DNA of 64,000 bases from Diphasiastrum complanatum (Eukaryota > Streptophyta > Lycopodiopsida > Lycopodiales > Lycopodiaceae): positions 16,832,222 to 16,896,221 of the forward strand of contig CM055108.1 in NCBI GenBank assembly GCA_029204225.1. The letters run 5' to 3'. Below are positions 40,945 through 51,319 of this stretch, piece by piece. Made by a program: the position numbers and the translations under genes. The notes under the pieces were generated by a model. The model worked only from the letters and a program-made list of their open reading frames with translations, made no database searches and had not been told where the DNA came from. How positions within the stretch are numbered: the stretch's first letter is position 1; each line of letters begins with the position of its first letter.

Positions 40945-41318
40945 ATGTCTTCATCTGGTTCACATTTCTAGAGCACAGTGAGAGATTAACATCTTCCAAT
41001 TATGCAATGTGGAAGATCAAAATGGAATCATTATTGATTCTACAAGATATAATGGATATTGTGAGTGGAGCTGAAGAAGAACCTGCTACACCTAATGAAG
41101 TTGCAATATTTCACAAAAGAACCTACATAGCCCTTCATTTTATAAAAATGAATGTAACCAATGAAGTGTTAAGAGAGATCAGTACATGCACCACTGCCAA
41201 GGAAGCTTGGGATACTCTAAAGACAATCTATGAAATCAAGAATACTTCTAGATTGTTTACACTTAGAAAGCAAATTTTTCTAAATTATCAGAGAGTAAAT
41301 GAGAGTGATATTCTTTGA
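40945..41318 (+). pseudogene. copia gag, 3' truncated
   Basis: After a leader of about 760 bases, MSSSGSHF is followed by a frameshift and then ERLTSSNYAMWKIKMESLL, EEPATPNE and KEAWDTLKTIYEIKNTSRLF, a copia UBN2-type Gag. It closely parallels the Gag of the intact copia element (YSTWKVRMESLLEMNELMDI). The fragment ends at about 41320, at the junction with a gypsy RT on the opposite strand. Confidence 0.88.
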
Positions 41319-41321
41319 ATG

Positions 41322-42050
41322 CCGCCTGCATGACACATTGGAAAGTGCTTGGGACATTGCAAAGTCCGAATGGTATCACCTTATAGGCATAGGTTCCCCA
41401 TTCCGTGGCAAATGTTGTCTTATGCTGGTCTTGGGGTGCTGTCTTCACCTGGTTGTAGCCTCTGAAGCTGTCTAAAGAACTATAGGCTTCGATGCCAACT
41501 ACTCTGTCAAGGACACTTTCGGTAAATGTTAAAGAAAAATGATCCTTTTTGGTGACTGCATTTAACGCCTTCAGATTCACACAGATTCACATTTTGTCGT
41601 CCTTCTTGGGTACTATAACTATCGATGATACCCATTCTGTGTGCTCGATTTCATAAATGAAATCTGCATCTAATAGCTTCTGGAACTCCTATTTGATCAG
41701 CTCTGTATAGTTTGGATTGCAGCAGTAGTAACGACTCACCTTGGGAACTGCTCCATCCACCAAGGGTATGTTGTGTTGGACTGTTGTTGGTGGAATGCCC
41801 TTCAGATCACTGTAACTCCAGGCAAAACAATCTTTATACTCCACCAACAATGATTGTAGTCTCTTGAATTGTGTGCGCGTTAACTGTTCTCCCACATGCA
41901 CTATCTTTTCTACTTCACCTGGCTCGGCAAGGTTCATTGGCTGTGTTCGCGTAGGTCCCTCGAAGACTTGTTCCGCTGGTGCCTGATTTTGATCAGGTTC
42001 ACGCTGGACTTTCGGCATTATAATTACCACGTCGTCCAAGGTATAATTCT
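41322..42050 (-). pseudogene. gypsy reverse transcriptase N-terminal part
   Basis: EQLTRTQFKRLQSLLVEYKD, FAWSYSDLKGIP and NIPLVDGAVPK precede a stop. Then comes ICVNLKALN, SLDSFRGYNQV, TTFATEWGTYAYKV and IPFGLCNVPSTFQCVM. The catalytic YxDD box is beyond the truncation and absent. Two stops interrupt the frame. Confidence 0.9.
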
Positions 42051-42061
42051 TGAAAGATTTG

Positions 42062-42463
42062 GGAATCTCGTGAACTAGTGCTCATCGAGATTCCTCCTTC
42101 AACATATTGACCTCGGCCTGACTGGTCATCTTTTGGTTCTCTGTCATCTGAGTAGAAGATGACGTTGTATCTGAGTCCATCTTGCTTGACTTCAAGGAAT
42201 CTCGTGAACTGGTGCTCATCGAGATTCCTCCTTCAGCATATTGATCTTGGCCCGACTGGTCATTTTTTGGTTCTTTGTCATCTGAGTAGAGGATAACGCT
42301 GTATCTGAGTCCATCTTGATTGACTTCAAGGAATCTCGTAAACTGGTGCTCATCAAGATTCCTTCTTTAGCATATTGATCTTGGCCTGACTGGTCATCTT
42401 TTGGTTCTTTGTCATCTGAGTAGAGGATGACGTTGTATCTGAGTCCATCTTGATTGACTTCAA
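42062..42463. repeat. 134-bp tandem repeat, three copies, within gypsy coding sequence
   Basis: Units start at 42062, 42196 and 42330 and begin ggaatctcgt(g/a)aact(a/g)g, with a few differences per copy. Because 134 is not a multiple of three, each unit is read in another frame on the minus strand; at least two frames stay open for most of a unit (for example SVILYSDDKEPKNDQSGQDQ in one). It lies between the protease and RT regions. Confidence 0.93.
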
Positions 42464-42639
42464 AGAATTAAACACCTTCTTTTTGCTCTTTTGTCATATT
42501 GGTGGATTTTTCCTTATTGTCTTTCATCGAAACTGGCGTGACATTCGCCTTGTGGTTGCGAATATCAACATCCACTATAGCCATAGCCTCCTCAGGTAGA
42601 TCACTCCATCGGATCACCTGGCTGTAGCGTTGCTTCAAC

Positions 42640-43480
42640 TAATTCTTCTTGTTCGCAGGTGCCCTTGGTGGATCGATCCTTGAGACTTTTGCCATAGCAG
42701 ACTTTTGCGGCGGTTGAGCTGGTACCTTCTTGATTCTGTAATGATCTGGGTCCATGTGTTGTAGGACCTGGTCATCAATCAGTTCAGTCTCCTTATTATA
42801 AGCTAGAGCATGTTGCCAAGGGACTAAATCATCGTCCACTGGGTTCTCAATAGGTTCCCTGACAACCATGCTACATTTATCATATTCACCCCAAATGTGA
42901 TTGGTGTGTCCATAGTGTAACACTTGGGTGAAGATGTATTGAGTTCAGGATCTGATTCATATTGACATGTCCGGTAGTCCATAGTTGCTAATGCATATGT
43001 CCATCTCACAACATCCGTCTCTGAATCATAGTAACCACCCTTGGCTGGCCTTGGGCGATCAATCGTGTGATCTGTCGTGGATGATCCATCATTAGCTTTG
43101 GGTGCAATAGGTTTCACCGCCCATGTGGTTGAATCAATCTTTATAGCTTGCTCTCTGTTCTCAAAGGTGAATTTCCCCGTTTCCTAGTTGTGTACTACTT
43201 GCGTAGTCCTCAACCACGGTCTTTCCAGTAAAACACGATATGCAGTTGGAGATTCAGGTATATCCTTGGCTACAAAAGTAATCACAAACTGCATGCTTGC
43301 CATTTTTATAGGGATATCGGCAACCACACCCTTTGGTTTTACACAGGGTTGATCCAATAGTTTGATGGCAAATCATGCTGGCTTCAACCCTTGTAAACCC
43401 CACTTTTCATACAAAGTAGTGGAGATCAAATTGACTCCTGATCCTCCATCTACTACTGCTACCTCGTCCTCCTATCTCTT
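42640..43480 (-). pseudogene. gypsy protease region
   Basis: Minus-strand frames show AVVDGGSGVNLISTTLYEKW near 43460. The usual D-S/T-G is changed to DGG. Then follow RVLLERPWLRTTQVVHN and GKFTFENREQAIKIDST. There are several in-frame stops. It is homologous to the fragment at 38470-39430. Confidence 0.78.
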
Positions 43481-44026
43481 GTGTTTGATTGGTAGGGTGA
43501 TGTTGTGTTCCTCACTTTCCCACGATGCCCCGATGTGGAGGATGTTACTTGTTTCTTCATAGCCCGTACAATATATGGGCTCAGGCACTATTGGCTCTTC
43601 GTCCATTTTGGCCCATTCAGCCGAAAGGCTTTTAGCTTGTGGCGCAATCCGCAGTAATTTTCCAAGAGGTAAACTAACACGGCTTGCCAATAAGATTGTG
43701 AGCCTTTCAGTGCACGATGTCTCGGGATCTACCATGTGAAAAGGTGGTTCATGACGATGCAACTGATCATTCTGTTCAGTGTGCAATGGTGAGATCATTT
43801 GCGATTCCCATTCGCCGTCCGCTGGAGGTTTCTTAGGATTGTCCCTTTCTTGCTCTTTTTCCTCCGCTTGTACTCTCTGTATCCAGTGTCGTATTTTTTG
43901 GTACTGTCTTCTTGCTTCCTTCACATTCGGATATGACGCTGAAGTTGAGGGTTGGTCATTAGTGACCGATGGTGTTGGTGAGGGAGCCACTTCCTTCCTC
44001 TTCTGTGCTCGCGTAACAGCTAACAC
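43472..44026 (-). pseudogene. gypsy gag-protease linker
   Basis: A 184-codon polar, Pro/Glu-rich frame (LAVTRAQKRKEVAPSPTPSV at its N-terminus, a RRQYQKIRHWIQRVQAEEKE likely coiled coil). It leads into the protease with a stop at the junction. Position between knuckles and protease fits a linker; no domain of known function. Confidence 0.65.
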
Positions 44027-44041
44027 GTGAGCATGGAGTTG

Positions 44042-44725
44042 CTACCCTTCCAGTGGCATCCCCACTGAAACTGCTGGTTGTCGTATTGCAATAAAGTTTA
44101 GTGGTGCACTGGTTTCAGGTCTCAATGGATAATTCTTGAAGCAGTGTCCATAATCGCATTCTTGACAAAAGGATGTATATTGTCCTTTATAAGGACATTC
44201 TGCAATCCTATGTCCTTCGCCGCATCCATAGCAGCCATAATTTCTTCTGTCTTGACGTTGAGTTGGAGTTGCATAGGCCGCAAAATATTCATTTATGGCA
44301 GGATCCATAAATGGCTCCTCCGGTCCATACCATTGTTGCTGCTCAAGTTGAGGTGGTACTTGCATCTCTAGTTTCGCTGCTGTCAGGTTTACATGGGCCA
44401 CTTGTTGATTGACTGGCCCTGGTGGTGTAGGTAAGGCCATACGCTGTTGCTGATTCGGTGCACCATACCTCGGTGCTGCGTTTGGTGCCCCTTGATGATA
44501 TGGATAAAAAGTCTGATAAGGACTTCTCTTCTGTTGAACAATCCGGGGGTTAAACGGGCAAAATGTTGTATCATGCGATGTATTGCATAGATGGCAAAAT
44601 CTATGTGTTAGTCTCAGATTTTGCTTTAGGACTGGACACTCGTTCATTGTATGATTTTGTGTGTGAACTGATATAGAGAACATGATGTGTGCCATAAATT
44701 TGTTATAGCAACAAATTGTGGACAT
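44042..44725 (-). pseudogene. gypsy gag C-terminus with unusual tandem zinc knuckles
   Basis: A 227-codon frame has two complete knuckles of spacing C-X2-C-X3-H-X4-C: CHLCNTSHDTTFC (Cys44) and CYGCGEGHRIAEC (Cys165). A third (CQECDYGHCFKNY, from Cys187) has its last Cys replaced by Tyr. A NHTMNEC tail at 24-30 may be a fourth, half lost. The usual spacing is X4 before His. The knuckles would bind nucleic acid through zinc; a Gln/Pro-rich spacer of about 100 residues separates the two pairs. Confidence 0.82.
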
Positions 44726-44817
44726 GCATTCAAAGCATGAACGGGTGGAGGCCTAGATTCGGGCTATGTCCTAGTCTCGACAAGCTCTCCTAAACCTGAT
44801 GTTTACTCCGGAATTTT

Positions 44818-45458
44818 TTTACCAGAGAGAAGAAGGACAGACACCAAGATGTGGTGTTAGCCTGGTTAGACCAATGGACGTCACATTTTTCCATGCACGA
44901 TCTACCAGATAGCTCACGTATTTCGATGACCATCATGTTTTTACGCGGTAAAGTGTATTCTTGGTGGCAGGATCTTAAAGAGCAAGCTACAATCCCAACC
45001 ACATGGGATGACTTCCAAGTAGCCTTTAAGGCTGCCTTTGTGCGTGTCCTAGACAATTTTGAATATTATCGTCGATTTGCCATGTTGCAAATGGGGACGA
45101 AGCCCTTGGACATCTACTTGCAAGACTTCCAAGAGGCTGCTTCGCGGTTTTTTAACTGCATAGACGGGGTACTCCTTAAGCATGCCCAAGGAATATCAGT
45201 TGGAGGTACGCCGTAATCAGCCACAGTCCTTAGAGAATGTTGTGCGTTTCACTCAGATTTTCGACGATACGCACATGATAACCCGCAAAGAGCAACCAAA
45301 GCCCGAGGCCAAAGGCAAATCCTCGAGGGCAAGGAGGGCATAGTCGGCGAAGCTTCTCCTTCGGGGAAGAAAAAGAAACGCCCTCGGTTGGAGAGAGCGG
45401 ACTTCGACAAGGCCAAAGGCAACGGGCTGTGTTTCTTCTGCATGAAGAAGGGGCACCT
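44818..45458 (+). pseudogene. Ty3/gypsy gag interrupted by the young copia element (5' part)
   Basis: A Retrotrans_gag-type region has VLAWLDQWTSHF, MTIMFLRGKVYSWWQDLKEQ and WDDFQVAFKAAF. It is followed by PKEYQLEVRRN and a basic linker in two other frames, so at least two frameshifts preceded the insertion. It ends in the zinc knuckle CFFCMKKGHL, where the copia element is inserted. The gene resumes at 51320. Confidence 0.92.
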
Positions 45459-46111
45459 TGTGAAAAACTCAGATCCAAAAGATGCTAAAGTTTCATAAAG
45501 ATCTTGGCCATGGAAGTTATGCACATCTAGATTGAAAAAATGATAGAAATTGTGATGTTAAGCATACTAAACATCAACTAAACATCAAAATCTGATCATA
45601 AGCTTCCACAAACAGAAACTTGCTGTCCCTGTCCGTACTTCAGAGCCTACAACCTGCATTTCACACGTGTGAAGCCATAGCAACAAAGAAATCACAATTC
45701 TAGTGGCTAGAATGCAAGATATGAACAAAAAAGTGAGAGAGAAGAAGATGGATCTTCAAAGAGCATAACATTCATTCAATAGAATGAAAATGAGATATGT
45801 ACATACTCGTGGAGATGGCTATTTATAGCAGCCATAGTGCCTCTTGGCCACTTGTCTTATGATAGGCTAAAATTGGGGTCCAATAGGATTCACCCATATA
45901 CCTAGAAATTTGGTCAAATAGGAATGCACCAAATTATGAGCCAATAGAAGAGCTCCACACTCGACCTCCTCTAATTAATGTGACCTCAAAAGTAGTGTAC
46001 ACATACTTTGGGCCTCTACATACATGTATGAACCTATCTCTAACTTTTATTTGGCCATAGGCCTACAAAATCTCAAGTTAGGAAAATACTACTAGTTGAC
46101 AATTTTTCACA
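45459..46111 (-). repeat. 3' LTR of the young copia element
   Basis: Bounded by TGTGAAAAAC/ATTTTTCACA. The polyprotein stop codon lies within its first bases (46107-46109). Confidence 0.97.
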
Positions 46112-49100
46112 CTCCCTCTTCAACTAGTTTTAGCATAGATTTAGAAAGTACACCAAGACTTGTTCTATGCTTGAAAAATAAGTCCTTTCCCAATGCTTTG
46201 GTAAAGATATCAGCCACACATTCCTTTGATGGGACATGTTCAAGCTTGATCTCTTTTGCCAACACTTGTTCTCTCACAAAATGGTAAGCCACCTCGATAT
46301 GTTTGCTCCTTGCATGGAAAACCGGATTGCTTGCTAGACTTTGGGCTGAAAGGTTGTCACAAAAGATGATTGGACTCTCTGAAAAATCCAGCAAATGAAG
46401 CTCCATAATCATCCTCTTGATCCACACCATCTCCTTTGTGCATGATGTCAAAGCTTTGTACTCGGCCTCACTAGAAGAAAGTGATATAGTTGCTTGTTTC
46501 TTCGACATCCATGAGATAGCTCCATCACCTATGAAAATAGCATGTGCATTTATGGATTTTCTATCCATAAGGTCTCCTGCAAAATCTGAATCTGAAAAAC
46601 CAAATAAGTTAGGTGATGAGCCTCTATAAACAATGCCAAAATCTTTTGTTCCCGAGATGTATCTCAAGATCCTCTTTCCTAGTTTCCAATGTTCTATGCT
46701 AGGATCTTGCATGAATTGGCTTAATCTACCAACACAATAAGATAAATCAGGTCTTGTGATGGTTAGATATATAAGAGAACCTATTAGCTTCCTATAGAGA
46801 GTAATGTCCTCGAAGGATCTTTCATTACCTCTTATAGTTAGCTTTACATGTGATTCCATAGGTGTATCAATAGGATTTGCATCTACCATATGAAATCTAT
46901 TGAGAATAGAAATAGCATACTTCTCTTGTGAAATAAAAGTGATTTGAGAAGTTCTAATTACTTCTATTCCTAAGATATAGCTCAAAAGACCAAGATCATG
47001 CACTTCAAATTCCTTTTTTAGTGCTTTCTTGATATCTTCTATATCTTCCTTGTTCCCTCCACTTAAAATAATGTCATCCACATAAATTAGAAGGATTGTA
47101 ACATCATTAGCACTAATTCTAAAGTAAAGTGAATGATCATACTCACTCATAGTGAAGTTTTGAGAAAGTAGAAAAGAGTTAAGCCTAGCATACCAACTCC
47201 TTGGTGCTTGCTTAAGACCATACAAACTTTTTTGTAGAAAACACACATGATTAGGCTTGCTATGAGAAACATAGCTCTCGGGTTGCTCCATGTAGACTTC
47301 CTCTTCAAGATCACCATTCAAGAAAGCATTAGAAATGTCTAATTGCCAAAGATCCCATCCATAAAGAGTTGCAAGGGAAATGATTACTCTTATGCTCACC
47401 ATCTTTGCCACGGGTGCAAAGGTTTCCTCATAGTCAATGCCATGCTCTTGAGCATAACCTTTAGCCACCAACCTTGCCTTCAACTTGTTGATAGATCCAT
47501 CTTGATTTGTCTTTACCTTGAAGATCCATTTGCATCCAATTGCACTTTTGCCCTTTGGAAGCTCCACCAATCTCCATGTGTTGTTCTTCATAAGTGCTTC
47601 AAACTCAAGATCCATTGCTTGGATCCATTCCTCTTCTTGCCTTGCTTCATCTACACATGAAGGTACATCAAAAGAAGTTAGGAAAGCATAGTTGGATCCA
47701 TCCACCACTTGCTTACCTTTGCCATCATAAGTGAGCCTTGAGGGTTTCACTTTATGCCTTGGAGTTCTCCTTGGAATTTGACTTGAAGAGGCTTCTTCAA
47801 CATCCACATCCAATGTGTCATCAACTCCATTGTCATCAAGCACATTAGTTGCAACAACACCATCATCACTTGAAACAACTTTTGGAATGTTACCTTCATC
47901 AAAAATGACATCCCTACTTGTGAACACTTTCTTGATTGAAGGAACATAAATCCTATATGCTTTGCTTACTTCACTATAACCAACAAAAATGCCCTTTCTT
48001 GAAGATGGATCCTCCTTAGTTCTATCATCAAGAGTAATGTTGAAGTAGCAAATGCATCCAAAAGTTCTTAGAAACTTGACATTAGGCTTCGTACCAAACA
48101 AAGCTTCAAAAGGGGTTTTTCCTTCCAATACAACACTTGGCCATCTATTGCATAGGAAATTTGCACACAACAAAGCATCACTCCAAAAAGGTTTAGGAAG
48201 ATTAGCATTCAATCTCATTGCCTTTGCACTCTCACACAAGGTTCTATTCTTCCTCTCGGCCACTCCATTTTGTTGTGGTGTTCTTGGACATGTGTACTCC
48301 CTCTTGATCCCATGCTCATCGCAAAAGGCTTTGAATTTGTTAGAAATGTATTCACCACCATTGTCGCTCCTCAAGCATTTGATTTTGGTTGTAAATTGAG
48401 TCTCAATAGCAACTTTGAACTTGACAAACACATCAAACACCTCATCCTTGCTCTTTAGTAGATAAACCCAACAAAATCTACTAAAATCATCAATGAAAGT
48501 TACATACATCTTAGCACCTCCATTGCTAATTGTAGTAACACCATGAATATCCGAATGCAAGAGAAAAAAAGGCATCTTAGATCTAGATATAGATCTAGTA
48601 TATGGCAATCTATGTGATTTAGACAAAGCACATTCTTCACAAACATGATTCAAGCAAGTAAGAGACTTGGGAAGTCCCCTTACTACCTCCTTTTTGGCTA
48701 TTACCTCCAAGGCCTTGTAGTTGAGATGTCCCATCCTTTTATGCCATACCTCTTGAATTGACATTTGTTCATTTGCCATGCATCCAACTTGGTTAGCAAC
48801 AACACATGCATCAAGCTTGAACAATTTCCCTTGCCTTTTCCCTTTTGCAATGATACTACACCCCTTTTTGATCAAGCAAGCATCACCATCAAACTCAACT
48901 TTGAATCCTTTGTCAAGCATTTGGCTTACACTAAGTAAGTTCTTGGTAATGGATGGAATGAGCAAAACATCTTTCAATTCTATATTCCTATTTGTAGAAA
49001 GTGAAATAGGAATTGTGCCAATCCCCTTGATTGCACACTCACCATCATTTGCGGTATAGATTACCTTCCTATCACCATCAAATGCCATTAAAGATGAAAA

Positions 49101-50057
49101 ATACTCTTTATGATATGTCATATGAGAAGTGGCTCCACTATCAATCCACCAAGGATCAATGTCTCCATGATTAGCCAACAAGCAAGATGACATAACAAAA
49201 GCATCATTTGAAAGAAGCTCATCCCCACCCTCATCAATAGTTAGATTGGTTTGCTTTTCCCCTTGATCCCTCTTTTTCTTAAAACAATCACTAGCAAAAT
49301 GCCCTTTGACTCCACAATAGAAACATTTTAGCTTAGATCTATCCTTCTTTTTGCCAAAAGTAGAGTGCTCACCTTGGTCTTGCCCTTTAGACCAATTGCT
49401 TTTACCTTTGCCCTTGAACTTGCCTTTAGAGAACATTGCCTCCTCTTCTCCTCCTTGAGATGTAGAAGATGCTCCCACTCTTGCTTGCAACCTGAATTCT
49501 TCAGCCAACAAGACCTCTTGCAAGTCTCCAACACTTGGTAAACATTTTTGGATAGCATAACTTTGAACAAGATTAGCATGATCATCCAACAAGCCATTGA
49601 GAATCACTTGAACAAGCTCCTCATTATTTATGCCATCATTAATGCATGTTAACTCATCATTCAATGCTTTAACTCTCAAAACAAAAGCATGTCCATTCTC
49701 ACTCTTCTTTTGCATACAAGAAAAGATTTGCCTTCTTAAAGTCAACACTCTAGAAGTAGACTTGGATTCATAAACCTTCTTCAAGGCTTCCCAAGCTTCA
49801 CTAGATGATGTGCACTTACCAACCTCTTTGATAAGCTCATTTGTCACATTCATCTTGATCATGTGAAGGGCTTTCTTTGCCCTCTTGTCATACCTCAATT
49901 GTTCTTGAGGTGCCAAAGGTCTCTCCTCCACACCTACAACAATATCCATCAACTCATTCATCTCAAGCAAAGACTCCATCCTTACTTTCCAAGTAGAATA
50001 GTTGAGGGAGGTAAGCCTATCATTGCTTTCCAACATGTAGCCTCCATTTGTAGCCAT
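46107..50057 (-). CDS. Ty1/copia Gag-Pol polyprotein, intact (1316 aa)
   Basis: One uninterrupted frame. Gag spans about 1-240, with the zinc knuckle C-X2-C-X4-H-X4-C at 245-258. The aspartic protease site is WIDSGATSH (Asp306). The pre-integrase segment is HKRMGHLNYKAL at about 439. Integrase has the catalytic triad Asp503, Asp565 and Glu601, a DD35E spacing. Reverse transcriptase has QLDISNAFLNGDL and YVDD at 992-995. RNase H carries Asp1156, Glu1197 and Asp1234 and ends with SKHIEVAYHFVREQV. The start ATG lies about 600 bases after the PBS and is followed directly by the Gag N-terminus. The stop lies inside the 3' LTR. No defect is visible. I do not assign a named copia lineage from sequence alone. 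Confidence 0.97.
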   Translation of the reverse strand: MATNGGYMLESNDRLTSLNYSTWKVRMESLLEMNELMDIVVGVEERPLAPQEQLRYDKRAKKALHMIKMNVTNELIKEVGKCTSSSEAWEALKKVYESKSTSRVLTLRRQIFSCMQKKSENGHAFVLRVKALNDELTCINDGINNEELVQVILNGLLDDHANLVQSYAIQKCLPSVGDLQEVLLAEEFRLQARVGASSTSQGGEEEAMFSKGKFKGKGKSNWSKGQDQGEHSTFGKKKDRSKLKCFYCGVKGHFASDCFKKKRDQGEKQTNLTIDEGGDELLSNDAFVMSSCLLANHGDIDPWWIDSGATSHMTYHKEYFSSLMAFDGDRKVIYTANDGECAIKGIGTIPISLSTNRNIELKDVLLIPSITKNLLSVSQMLDKGFKVEFDGDACLIKKGCSIIAKGKRQGKLFKLDACVVANQVGCMANEQMSIQEVWHKRMGHLNYKALEVIAKKEVVRGLPKSLTCLNHVCEECALSKSHRLPYTRSISRSKMPFFLLHSDIHGVTTISNGGAKMYVTFIDDFSRFCWVYLLKSKDEVFDVFVKFKVAIETQFTTKIKCLRSDNGGEYISNKFKAFCDEHGIKREYTCPRTPQQNGVAERKNRTLCESAKAMRLNANLPKPFWSDALLCANFLCNRWPSVVLEGKTPFEALFGTKPNVKFLRTFGCICYFNITLDDRTKEDPSSRKGIFVGYSEVSKAYRIYVPSIKKVFTSRDVIFDEGNIPKVVSSDDGVVATNVLDDNGVDDTLDVDVEEASSSQIPRRTPRHKVKPSRLTYDGKGKQVVDGSNYAFLTSFDVPSCVDEARQEEEWIQAMDLEFEALMKNNTWRLVELPKGKSAIGCKWIFKVKTNQDGSINKLKARLVAKGYAQEHGIDYEETFAPVAKMVSIRVIISLATLYGWDLWQLDISNAFLNGDLEEEVYMEQPESYVSHSKPNHVCFLQKSLYGLKQAPRSWYARLNSFLLSQNFTMSEYDHSLYFRISANDVTILLIYVDDIILSGGNKEDIEDIKKALKKEFEVHDLGLLSYILGIEVIRTSQITFISQEKYAISILNRFHMVDANPIDTPMESHVKLTIRGNERSFEDITLYRKLIGSLIYLTITRPDLSYCVGRLSQFMQDPSIEHWKLGKRILRYISGTKDFGIVYRGSSPNLFGFSDSDFAGDLMDRKSINAHAIFIGDGAISWMSKKQATISLSSSEAEYKALTSCTKEMVWIKRMIMELHLLDFSESPIIFCDNLSAQSLASNPVFHARSKHIEVAYHFVREQVLAKEIKLEHVPSKECVADIFTKALGKDLFFKHRTSLGVLSKSMLKLVEEGV
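46112..46121 (-). promoter_or_regulatory. polypurine tract of the young copia element
   Basis: The minus strand reads gaagagggag directly before TGTG of the 3' LTR, the plus-strand primer position. The same bases encode the last residues of the polyprotein. Confidence 0.9.
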
Positions 50058-50654
50058 GTTGCAATGATTGATCTCTGATCTTTGACCTGTTCCAATGCAC
50101 TAAGCACTCTCTTGAATCAACAAATGAAACACAAGAAGAAATCACAAAGATTTGGAACCTAAAACCTTACTTTTTCTCTCTTTTCCTCACTTTTTCCTTA
50201 ATTTTAGCCACTAGTTTTATGATTTCTTGATCAAACCAAGACCAAACCTCAATATACTTGCTTTTCCCTCACTCCTAAGATTGAAATACACTCTTGAATC
50301 ATTCAGCAAACTGAAAATCAGAGGGTTACATCAATTTTGAAGTTTTTGACATGAAGAAGCAAGAAATTGAATCAAAAAACTATATGCTAGAATGGAAAAC
50401 TAATAGGATCTTGTTGGATCTTGCATCTCCCTCTTTCCAAAACAATTTTTGTCTCCTTATTCTGATAAGTACAGAGGGAATTCTCCCTACTTCAATTGAA
50501 ATGCATACAAATGATGTTTTGATCACAAAGATCCAATTTCTACACATAAATCAACAAGATTTTTAGCTAGAAACTTGATTGGAATGCTACAAAAGCAAAC
50601 TCGCCCACAAATCTCTTCTAAATCTGGCAAAACCTGCACATTTGGCCGCCTAAT
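50058..50654 (-). other. 5' leader of the young copia element
   Basis: Untranslated sequence between PBS and the polyprotein ATG. No conserved frame is seen. A packaging signal is expected here by analogy but cannot be identified. Confidence 0.8.
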
Positions 50655-50666
50655 GCTCTGATACCA
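50655..50666 (-). promoter_or_regulatory. initiator-Met tRNA primer-binding site
   Basis: The minus strand reads TGGTATCAGAGC, exactly adjoining the 5' LTR at 50667. Confidence 0.97.
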
Positions 50667-51319
50667 TGTGAAAAACTCAGATCCAAAAGATGCTAAAGTT
50701 TCATAAAGATCTTGGCCATGGAAGTTATGCACATCTAGATTGAAAAAATGATAGAAATTGTGATGTTAAGCATACTAAACATCAACTAAACATCAAAATC
50801 TGATCATAAGCTTCCACAAACAGAAACTTGCTGTCCCTGTCCGTACTTCAGAGCCTACAACCTGCATTTCACACGTGTGAAGCCATAGCAACAAAGAAAT
50901 CACAATTCTAGTGGCTAGAATGCAAGATATGAACAAACAAGTGAGAGAGAAGAAGATGGATCTTCAAAGAGCATAACATTCATTCAATAGAATGAAAATG
51001 AGATATGTACATACTCGTGGAGATGGCTATTTATAGCAGCCATAGTGCCTCTTGGCCACTTGTCTTATGATAGGCTAAAATTGGGGTCCAATAGGATTCA
51101 CCCATATACCTAGAAATTTGGTCAAATAGGAATGCACCAAATTATGAGCCAATAGAAGAGCTCCACACTCGACCTCCTCTAATTAATGTGACCTCAAAAG
51201 TAGTGTACACATACTTTGGGCCTCTACATACATGTATGAACCTATCTCTAACTTTTATTTGGCCATAGGCCTACAAAATCTCAAGTTAGGAAAATACTAC
51301 TAGTTGACAATTTTTCACA
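50667..51319 (-). repeat. 5' LTR of the young copia element, with TATA box
   Basis: Same ends and length as the other LTR, one base different. A minus-strand TATA box (ctataaatag) lies at about 51027-51036. Transcription would run leftwards through the polyprotein. Confidence 0.97.

Larger units (their letters stand above)
41322..44740 (-). mobile_element. decayed Ty3/gypsy internal region (gag, protease, RT)
   Basis: Reading on the minus strand from right to left: zinc-knuckle gag tail, protease, spacer with a tandem repeat, then RT cut off by the copia gag fragment. All stretches contain stops or shifts. No integrase or LTR can be assigned with certainty. The protease fragment at 38.5-39.4 kb may be part of the same insertion history but duplicates its protease. 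Confidence 0.82.
45459..51319 (-). mobile_element. complete, recently inserted Ty1/copia retrotransposon
   Basis: 5861 bases with two 653-base LTRs, PBS, one open polyprotein, polypurine tract and a 5-base CACCT target duplication (45454-45458 and 51320-51324). The LTRs differ at a single base (A at 45730, C at 50938), so insertion is recent on the element's own clock. Every protein region of an autonomous copia is present, so it may be competent to move. It landed in an older gypsy gag. Confidence 0.97.

Noticed and set aside
45230-45524. Minus-strand frames over the gypsy gag basic linker
   Set aside because: Shadows of the plus-strand gag sequence and, in part, of the copia LTR.
47343-48458. 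Plus-strand frames inside the young copia element
   Set aside because: Antisense shadows of the intact polyprotein.
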